Origin: JAHDCJ01 sp039028895
GTDB lineage: Bacteria > Bacteroidota > Bacteroidia > Chitinophagales > Saprospiraceae
Length of the DNA: 64,000 bases
Assembly: GCA_039028895.1 (NCBI GenBank)
Contig: JBCCHF010000017.1
Location: forward strand, 1-64,000
Reading direction: 5' to 3'
The notes under the pieces were generated by a model, which saw only the letters and a list, made by a program, of their open reading frames with translations, was not told where the DNA came from and made no database searches. The stretch's first letter is position 1. Each line of letters starts with the position of its first letter. Below, one piece after another: positions 1 through 10,900 of the stretch. A program made the translations under genes and the position numbers.

Positions 1-3000
1 CTGACTGCCGTTGGAAAGACCAGTCGCGGTAGCATCAGTCTGTCCGTTATCCCAAACATAGGTGTAAGGCATCGTGCCACCACTCGCTATGATCGTCGCT
101 GTACCATCATTGTTGAAACAGCTCGATGGTGTCGATGTAAACACTGAAGCTACTGAAGATGGCTCGGTAATCAGAATCGAAGCAGTCTCAAAGCAAGCAT
201 TCATGTCAGTTACTGTGACAAAATGCATTCCTGCAAACAGGTTTGTTGCAGTAGCGTTTGTTTCACCATTATCCCACTCGTAAGTGTATGGGGCGGTACC
301 ACCTATAGGCAAAACTTCCGCTGCACCATCACTAAATCCAAAACATGTAGCATCAGACAATGCATTTGCCTGAAGGGTAATGGCCGCAGGTTCGGTAATT
401 ACGATGTTATTTACAGCTATGCATCCGTCCGCATCTGTAACAGTAACTCCGAAGTTTCCAGCATTTAGCCCAGTAGCTGAAGGTTCAGTAGAACCAGAGG
501 TCCAAATATATGTATAAGGTACCTGGCCTCCACTAACAGTGGCCGTGGCGGCTCCGTCTGAAAGGCCAAAACAACTGACCTGGGCATCTATATTAATATT
601 GTCAATTAATAGAGTAGAAGTATTGCCTACTATAGCGCTAGCTATTGACAAACAACCATTTGCATCTGTAACTGATACTACATTTCCTCCTGAGCAAAGA
701 TCACTAGGATCTTCGAGCGTATTACCATTTGACCATAAAAATGTGTATGGGGGTGTGCCGCCAGACACAGAAATATCTGCAGTACCATCACAACTGGTAC
801 AATTAGCATCAGTCGTATTATCAACTGTTGCCGTAAGACCTGGGGGTTCGTTAACTGCTATGGAACCAGTTGTGAAACATCCATTATTATCAGTTATGGA
901 AACATTATTTATTCCTCCGGGCAATTGGGTTGCCACAGAAGTGGTTTCTCCATTTTCCCAAAGGAAAGTATATGGAGTTGTCCCTCCAAAAGCGAGGGCT
1001 TCTCCACTACCGTCAGATTCTCCAAAACAAGATGCATCATTTAAAATATTAACGATAGAAGTAAGGTTGGCAGGTTCGGAAATAATTACAGAATTGACAA
1101 TTTCACAGCCATCGGTATCGGTGATGGTAACTCCAATAGGTCCAGCCGGAAGGTTTGATGCGATGCTTGTCGTTGATCCATTATCCCATGCATAGGTATA
1201 TGGCATTTGTCCTCCAGAAACAGTTACTGAGGCTTGTCCGTTACTAAATCCATTACAAGATACATCTGAATCTACTGCAAGAATATCGATGACCAGTGTG
1301 GAAATATTTCCGATTACAACATCAGAGGTTAATGAGCAACCATTGGCATCGGTAACAGTAACTACATTACCTCCTGAACAGAGGTCTGAGGGATCTTCGT
1401 TAGTATTACCATTTGGCCACTGGTATGTGAAAGGTGCAGTTCCACCTCCAATTGAAATGGATGCAGAGCCATCACAACTTGTACAATTGGCATCTGTAGT
1501 AGCATCGACGACAAAAGAAATGGCAGCAGGTTCTGAAATATCAACAGCGGCTGTTGCCGTACATCCATTGTTATCTGTTATAGTTAAAACATGCGTGCCA
1601 ACTCCAAGATTTAATGCTGTCTGATTTGTTTCCCCATTATCCCAATTATAGGTATAAGGCATGGTGCCGCCCGTGAAGGTAGCAGTTGACTGGCCATTAA
1701 ATTCACCGGCACACAATACTGGTTGATCCTCAATAGCAGAACCATTAAGTTCCATTGGTTCAGAGATGATGACAGAGCCAGTTGTAAAACATCCATTTGT
1801 ATCTGTCACTGTAACGGAATTGAGGCCACCTGACAGGTTAATTGCCGAAGCATCAGTCTCGCCATTTTCCCATAAATATGTATAAGGAACAGTTCCTCCC
1901 ATTGCACTTGCTGTCGCTTGTCCATTGGTATCACCAAAACAAAGTACACCAGAATCCTCAATAAGAGAAGCTGAGATTCCATCAACCTCTGAAATAGTTG
2001 TGGATGCAATAGTAGAACATCCATTTGTATCTGTCACGGTTAAAGAGACCGGACCTGAAGATAATCCAGTAGAAGAGTCATCAGTGGCACCATTTGACCA
2101 CTGGTAAGTATAAGGCATTGCACCGCCACTTACAATGACATTTGCCTCCCCAGTAGCGCTGCCAGCACAAAGCACTTGTTGCGTTTCAGCAGCAGTAGCC
2201 AACAATAAATCAGGTTCAGTCAATGTCACATTGCCTACTGCAACACATCCATCGCCATCGGTCACTGTAACGGTAACATTACCTGCCCCCAAGTTGGAAG
2301 TTGAACTTGTGGTCGAGCCATTTGTCCAGATGTAAGTATAAGGAACCTGACCTCCACTGACTGTAACAGAGACACTTCCATTTGTATCTCCGTTACAACT
2401 GATTTCAGTATCAATTGTAGTATTGTCAATTACAAGTGTGGAGGTATTACCAACAGTTACTGAAGTCGTAGAAATACAACCATTCATATCAGTAACAGTA
2501 ACGAAATTAACACCTGAACATAAGTCGAATGGATCTTCTAAGGTATTACCATTTGACCAGGTATAGGTATAAGGAGGTGTACCTCCGGAAGGAGTAATAT
2601 CTGCGGTGCCATCACAACTTGTGCAATTAGCAGAAGTAGAGCCATCTACACTAACTGAAACAGATGTTGGTTCTGAGACACTTAATGAAGCTGTTTCTGA
2701 GCAGCTATTGGCATCTGTAACCGTTACAATGTGCAACCCAGATGTTAATCCGGTCGCAACTAAGGTAGTTTCTCCGTTATCCCATAAATAAGTATATGGG
2801 ATAGTACCTCCATTTGCAGCAACAGATGCAGAGCCATCACTACCGCTGGCACAAGACACGTCATTCTGAAGAGAAGTTGAGGCAGTGATTTGTAAAGGTT
2901 CAGTAATGTTGATACTTCCTGTAGTCGTACATCCATTCAAATCGGAAATTGTTACAATATGAAGTCCTGGTGAGAGAGCCACTGCTGTCGCATCTGTTTC

Positions 3001-6000
3001 TCCGTTATCCCATGCATAGGTATATGCTGGGGTACCCCCGTTTGGTATTGCGGTAGCAGCACCGTCAGAAAGGCCAAAACAACTAATGTGATTGTTCAAT
3101 GCCACAATTCCCGTAAGGATAGCTGGTTCATTGATGGTTTCACTTCCATTTGCCGTGCAACCATTGGCATCGGTTATTGTAACACCATTTACGCCACCAG
3201 TTAGATTTGTAGCTATAGCAGTTGTTTCTCCGTTATCCCATAAAAAGGTATAAGGAGCTGTCCCTCCTGATGGTAAAGCAGAAGCGGATCCATCATTTGC
3301 ACCATTGCAACTTACGTCATTGTTTACACTTGTTGAAACTTGTAATTGAGGCGGTTCACTTACAATTACGGATGCAGTTTCTGTGCAGCCATTGGCATCG
3401 GTTAATGTAACAAGGTGGTTACTACCATCTAGTGAAACAGCAGTTGATGTGGTTTCCCCATTATCCCAGGAAAAAGTATAAGGCATTGTACCGCCTGAAG
3501 GAATGGCTTCGGCACTTCCATCATTAAATCCATTACACGAAACATCATTTATCAAGCTTGCGGTAAGCATTAAAGGAGAAGGCTCGTTGATGGTTATATC
3601 AGTGGTTACCGTACACATGTTACTATCTGTAATTGTAACAATATGAACTCCTAAACCAAGACCATTAACAGTAGCGCCAGTAGTTCCAGTATCCCATAGG
3701 TAAGCATAAGGAGGAGTACCCCCAACACCAGAAGCTGTAGCTGAACCATCGTCAGCGCCATTACAGGTAATATCATTGACTAAAACAGTAAAGCCACTCA
3801 GTTGAGTCGGCTCGGAGATTACTGCTGAAGCTGTTATTTCACAACCATTATTGTCCGTAATTGTCACAATATGAGTGCCGACATCAAGACCAATCGCAAT
3901 TGCATCTGTTTCGCCATTATCCCATTCAAATGTATAAGGAGGTGTGCCTCCTATACCAGAAGCTGCTGCAGATCCATTGGCTTCACCAAAACATTGTACA
4001 TCTGCTAAGGAAGAGGCAGCGCTTGATAATATTGTAGGTTCGTTAATAGTAACCGAGGCAGTGGCAAAACACCCGTTGGCATCAGATACTGTGACTACAT
4101 GCATGCCTGCATTAAGGCTTATAGCTAAAGCGTTGGTTTCACCATTATCCCAATCAAATGTATAAGGTATTGTTCCACCTGAGCCAGAAGCCAGGGCTGA
4201 GCCATCTGAGAACCCATTACAGTTTACATCATTTTGACTAGTGGCACTTGCATTTAGCTGCAGTGACTCGGGGATGTTAATTGTATTGACAAAAGTACAG
4301 CCATTAGCATCTGTAGTTGTAACAACATGATTTCCGCCTGTAAGATTGGTTGCAGTGCTCGTGGTTTCTCCATTATCCCATAAATAAGTATAAGCCGGGG
4401 TACCTCCGTTTCCGGAAACGACTGCCGAACCATCAGCGGCACCAGAACAACTAACACCATTTGCTAATACAACGACAGACGAAAGCATTGAAGGCTCAAT
4501 AATTGTAACTGATGCAGTTACTTCACAGGAATTGGCATCTGTTATAGTAATAAAATGGGTGCCAGCTGTTAAGTTATTTGCTGTCGCATCTGTTATCCCA
4601 TTTGACCATAGATAAGTGTAAGCAGGTGTTCCTCCAGAAGCAGTGGCTGAAGCTGATCCATCACTATCACCATTGCAGTTTACATCACCATTTACAACCG
4701 TTGAAACGGACAGTAAGGAGGGTTCTGCAATACTGACCATTCCAGTAATGGAACAATTATTATTATCTGTTACTGTAACGCTTTGCGTTCCTCCAGTCAA
4801 GTTTATGGCTATGGCATCAGTTTCTCCATTAGACCACAAGAAAGTGTATGGAGAAGTCCCGCCAGACACATTTGCGGAAGCAGAACCATCGGTATCACCA
4901 TTACAACTTACATCATTAACTAGATTAACCCCTAAACTCAACATAGTTGGTTCAAGAATATCAATAGTCGCAGTTACCAGACAGGTGTTTACATCAGTAA
5001 CCGTCACTGTGTGAATGCCACCTGAGAGGTTAGTTGCAGTAGCATCCGTTTCTCCGTTATCCCAAGTGTAGGTGTAGGGCATTGTACCGCCAATTCCAGA
5101 AGCTGTGGCTGATCCATCATCAGCCCCTGCACAACTCACATTATTTCCAAGTACAGTGATTGCAGTTAAAGCCATTGGCTCTGAAATCATGATACTTGCA
5201 GTTGTTTGACACATATTAGCATCCGTAACTGATACGATATGCAAACCGGCATTTAGCGAAATAGCAGCTGCATCCGTTTCTCCATTATCCCATTGGAAGG
5301 TATATCCTGGAGTTCCTCCTGATGGGGCAGCTGTGGCGGATCCATCTGAAAAACTATTACATGAAACATCCGACACAAGATTTACAGCAACGGTAACCAG
5401 CGCTGGTTCAACAATATTCACATTGGCAATAGCCACACACATACCTGCATCTGTTACGGTAACTTGTTGAATTCCTGGCATAAGTCCTGTTGCAGAAGGA
5501 GTGGTGTCTCCATTATCCCAGAGATAGGTATATGGCGGAGTTCCGCCGATCGCTGCAGAGACTGCTACTCCATCATTTTCTCCATTACAACTGATATCCG
5601 ATGTAACATTAGCTACTGCAGATAAAAGAGAAGATTCTGAAATATTAATTGAACTGGTCATTTCACAACCATTGGCGTCAGTAAGCGTAATCGTATGAGA
5701 TCCGGCAACAAGATTTGAAGCAATTGAATTTGTTTCGCCATTATCCCATAAAAAGGTATATGCCGGACTACCACCAGAGGGCGTCGCAGAAGCCGAACCA
5801 TCGCTTCCGCCATTACAGCTCACATCATTGATAATTGCTAAAGAAAGACCGATCGAAGGTGGTTCTGGAATTAATATAGAGCTTGTTTCCAAACAGCCAT
5901 TGGCATCCGTTACAGTTACCAGATGGATGCCTCCTCCAAGCGCAGTGGCTACAGAAGTGGTTTCGCCATTATCCCATAAAAAAGTGTAGGCGGGAGTTCC

Positions 6001-7900
6001 TCCAACTATGCCAATTGAGGCAGAGCCATTACTGTCACCATTACAACTTACTCCGCTATTCAAGCTTGTACTGACGATCATTGCTGGTGGTTCAGTCAGA
6101 ACGACACTTCCGAAATTTGGACAATCATTTACGTCTGTTACTGTGAAAGCATGTGTTCCTGCTGTTAGGTTTACTGCGGTAGCATCTGTTTCGCCATTAT
6201 CCCATAGGAAGGTATAGGCTGGTGTTCCGCCTGATGGGAAAATGGTTGCTGAACCATTACTGCCTCCATTACAACTCACCGTATTATTAACTATAACCCC
6301 TGCAGTTAAAGCTGTAGGTTCTGTAATCATTACATTTGAGACTGTTTGACAAAGATTCAAGTCTGTTACTGTCACCTGGTGTTGTCCCCCCGACAGCGCA
6401 ATTGCTATATCAGTGGTTTCGCCATTATCCCATAGAATTTCGTATCCAGGCGTACCACCAGAAAGGATAATTTCTGCCGAACCGTCCGATTCTCCGGTAC
6501 ATGATGCACCTGAGACTTCCATGGTTGTAGCAAGCAAAGCTGTTGGTTCCATGACCTGAGCTTGTGTTTCAACTGAACAGCCGTTATTATCGGAGACAGT
6601 TACCCGGTACATCCCAGCAGACAGGTTAATCTGATCTTCAACAGGGGCCAATCCATTATCCCAGGCAAAGGTATAAGGCATCGTTCCACCTGAAACAATA
6701 AGATCAATTTCTCCATCCGAGTCACCATTGCATTGTAAGTTTTGTGGGGCGACCATAACCATAATACTGTTAGGCTCTGCAATCATGATATCTGCAGTAG
6801 TGCTACACATTGAAGCATCAGTAACTGTTACTACATTGGTACCACCATCAAGGTTAGTAGCTGTGGCATTTGTTTCTCCATTATCCCAGGTAAAGGTATA
6901 AGGCATCGTTCCACCTGAAGGGGTGGCAGTTGCCGAGCCGTCAGCAATACCGCCACAAGTTGCATCCTGTACTAGCATTGTAGTAACGCTAAAAGCACCC
7001 GGTTCAGATATAGTAGCGGAAGCCGTAACGGAGCACATATTATCATCGGTCACGGTTACAGTGTAAATCCCTGCTGAAAGACCTGTAGGGTTCTGAACAT
7101 CAGGGGCATTATCCCAATCAAATGTAAAGGGCATTGTTCCTCCATTTATCGTAAGGGTAAGAGCGCCGTCAGTGTCACCAGCGCAGGAAACAGATGCATC
7201 AGGAACTGATGCTGTAAAAGGTCCGGGTTCAATAATATTAACGCTGGCAATGATCTGACACATATTAGCATCAAAGATGGTTACCTCATGGTTGCCCGCA
7301 TCTAAACCTCCAGTTACTGCACCCGTAACACCGTTATCCCAAACATAAGTATATGGTGGAGTTCCGGATAATCCGATAGCAGCTGCTACACCATCAGACG
7401 CGCCAAAGCAGGAGATATTAGCTGAAACCGTGGCTAAACCGTTTAGAGCCGGAGGTTCAGTCAAATTCACGGAACCTGAGAAGGTACACATGTTGGCATC
7501 TGTTAGTGTAACCGTATGTGATCCGACATTAAGACTTAGTGCGGTAGCATCTGTTTCACCGTTATCCCATAAAAAGGTATATGGCGAAGTGCCACCAGTT
7601 GGAGTAATTGTAGCTGATCCATCCGCTTCACCATTACATAATACATCATTATTGATGCTCAGCAATCCGAAAAGGACATTTGGCTGAGTCATGTTGAGCG
7701 TTGCAATTACAGAGCAGTTATTATTATCCGTTACAGTAACAGAATGCGATCCTGCAGACAGAATCGATGCAGTAGGGTTCATTTCACCATTATCCCAAAG
7801 ATAAGTGTATGGCAACGTACCACCCATAGCAGTTACCGTTGCCTGGCCATCAGAATCTCCATTACAGGATGGCTCACTATCCAGATTGATGGTTGCCGTT
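1..7900 (-). repeat. Tandem array of 35 SprB-type repeats, 228-base period
   Basis: I located the conserved Trp codon of the (Y/F)xWDNG motif in each unit, from 52-54 to 7795-7797. There are 35 units with spacings of 222-231 bases, most exactly 228 (76 codons). Each unit has two conserved Cys contexts, (V/I)SCxGxxDG and DANGC, and ends with an EP linker. Three more regular units follow at 9229, 9457 and 9685, with looser PKD/HYR-like units near 8035 and 8269. The units differ freely at the DNA level, so the array is old and diverged rather than recently amplified. Confidence 0.9.
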
Positions 7901-10900
7901 AATGCAGATGGTTCTGTAATAGTAAAAGAGGCGGTAATTGAACAATTATTACATCCGGAAACAGTAACACTATAATTCCCAGGTTCTAATCCTGAGATAT
8001 CTTCATCTACTGATGTAAAAGTATTTGGGCCTGTCCAGTTATATGAAAGGCATGCATTACCTGTTGTTTCCGTAAGGTTGATACTGCCATCATTATCTCC
8101 ATTACAGGTAATATCTGTTACCACAGGATTGATATCTGGAAATTCAAATACATTGACAGTAACTTGTCCTGTACCAGAACACATATTACCATCAGTAACT
8201 GTAACAGAATAAGTGGTAGTAGAAGAGGGACTTACCATATGATTTGCACCGCTTCCCAAACCGTTATCCCATTCGAAGGAATAATTGCCGTCACCACCTG
8301 TGGCCGTGGCAGAAAGGTTGGCTGTTTCGCCAATACAAATATCAATATCGCTCATCGGATCGACTTCAGGAGCATCATTTACGGTAACGGTTACCGTTGC
8401 CGTTTCGCTACAAGCCGAAGGTGCAATAAAGGTGATATCATCAAGCGCAAAATCGAACCCTGCACCCGAGGAGGTCAGGGTATTAATACAAAGGGTAACA
8501 GAAGTTGCTGCTCCTGAATTCCAGTTGGCAGAGTACTCAATCCATGGGCCGTTGCCACAGTGATAAGGAGGAGCTTCAAATGTTCCTCCGAACGGAACAC
8601 CATTAGCAGTAACTTCAAAAACCACCTGGTTGAGCGGAGAAACCAAATCAACTCCATTGACAAAAGCTCCAAAAGTGTAGGTTGTATTTGGACTAACTGA
8701 TACTGTTTGGCACCATGCTGCTGTACCCGAAACCGTTGCTCCATTGGCCACGAACATATTTACCCCACCCGGTGTATTATCACCACATGAAGCAAAGTTA
8801 TTATGACCCAAATTTGGACTCGAAAAAATACCGTAATCAGCAGGGTCGGAAAGCAGTCCAAATGCTCCACCATTCCCAAGGTTATATGCTGATGTAAAGC
8901 CTGTATTACCAGCTTCGAAATCTCCATTGACAATAAGGTTGGCAGACTCAGAAACAGTAACCGTATATGTCATATCCATGGTAGGACTTACTGTAATAAC
9001 TGGACCAAAATCTCCATTACTCCAGTTATAAATATCACCCCCTGAAGCTGTGAGCGTCGTTGATTCACCTTCACAAATAATAAGGTTTCCTGTGATTGCA
9101 GCAGGGATTGGTGGTGGTTCTGAAATAATCACACTGGTTATGTCAGAACACATGTTTGAATCGGTTATTGTAACCGTATAGCTCCCTGCTGACAACCCTG
9201 TTGCGGAATCATTAGTTTGTCCATCAGACCATAGGAATGTATATCCAGGTGTTCCTCCTGAGCCAGAGGCCAGTGCTTCACCGTCTGAAAAACCATTACA
9301 TGTCGTCTGATTGACCTGTAAAGCACTTGCTGTTAAATTTGACGGTTCGTTAATTACGACCGAGCTTGTTGTAGTACAACCATTATCATCGGTAACAGTT
9401 ACCTGATAGGTACCTCCGGACAGATTGGAAATGGTTTGCGTTGTAAACCCGTTATTCCAGATATAAGTGTAAGGGGTTGTTCCTCCTGATGGTGTTGTGG
9501 ATGCTTGTCCATCCGCGTCACCATTACAGGTCACATCATTAACGGTAGAGGACGCGGTAGTCAACAATGGTGGTTCCATTATTTCCACCGTAGTTGTAGC
9601 CATACACATATTGGCATCAGTAACACTAACAATATGGATGCCTCCGGTTAATCCCACAGCATTCTGTCCCGTTTCGGCATTATCCCACAGATAAGTAAAC
9701 GGCGCTAATCCTGAGGAAGGGTTTACAATAGCAGATCCATTGAAATCTCCATTACAGTCAAGGTCATTAAGGACTGTAGTAGTTAGATTGACCCCAGGCA
9801 CTTCTGAAATGGTTACTGTGGCTGTTTCGCAGCAATCGTTAAAATCACAAATTTGATATTCAAATGTTACAGCGGTAAATCCAGGTTCAGGAGCAAATGT
9901 AATGGTGCCAAAGGTATTATCGATATTAGTAATAACCCCTGCTGAAAATGGAGGAGGAGTAACAACGTTGAGAGAAGTAACATCGAGTCCATTTGCTGAA
10001 GGCAGATCGTTGTCATCCACATCAATGGTAATAGACGATTCACCAGCGCAAATAAAGCCGGAGTCATCATTTGGGGTTGGCGGATTTCCGCCTAATACTC
10101 TTCTAATTGAAATATCGTCAAGGGCAAGATCATACCCTATGCCTCCGAAGTTATCATTAACAATACAGAGGTCAAAATTACCACCTAAACCACTATTGAA
10201 TAGTACACCTTCAAAATGCCAAAGCTCATCTTCCGGAATAGTCCTTGGCAAACCAAGTTGAGAACCAGCAGCCTCAAACCTTATTACAGGTTCGGGAGCA
10301 CCAGTACCTGCAATCAGCGGATTAATAAAAAAGCCACCAAAACAGAAAAGGGTGTTTGGTGTGAGTGTCACTGTTTGACACCAAATATTCTCACTAGCCG
10401 ATTGGTCGAAATCAACCATCATCATATTTCCTGCGCCTGTTGAGAGAGTATGATCAGCAAGATTGGAAGACCAAGTAGGATTACAGTCTGAAGCACTAGT
10501 GCCTATAGCAAAATCTCCCTGGCACATATCTACCCCTAAGTTACAGCCGTTAAACCCTGGTGTACAATTCCCGTTATATCCGTAATCGGTTGTCAAGTTA
10601 GCAAATGGCGATAATGGATCAAATGCTTCGAAGTGCCCATCTGTTATCAGATTAGGTCCATAACAACCGACCAGTTGATCACAAGGTGAAGCAACGCAGC
10701 CTTGTCCGAAAATTGTAATCGGACCACAGCTGAAATCATCATCAATGCCAAATGTATAGCCAGTACCAATAGGAATTGGGTCACTGGTAAATTGGTTACC
10801 TACAACCGTTCCGGCAGTACCTGTTACAAAATAAGAAGAGGGATCACCATTATTGATATTAAAAGTAACGGTATAGTTACCGTTCACCCAATCACAAGTT

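Noticed and set aside
1..7900. The 228-base periodic array as a CRISPR or satellite-type DNA repeat
   Set aside because: Units are diverged at the DNA level, keep one open frame and encode SprB-type domains; there is no repeat-spacer pattern.
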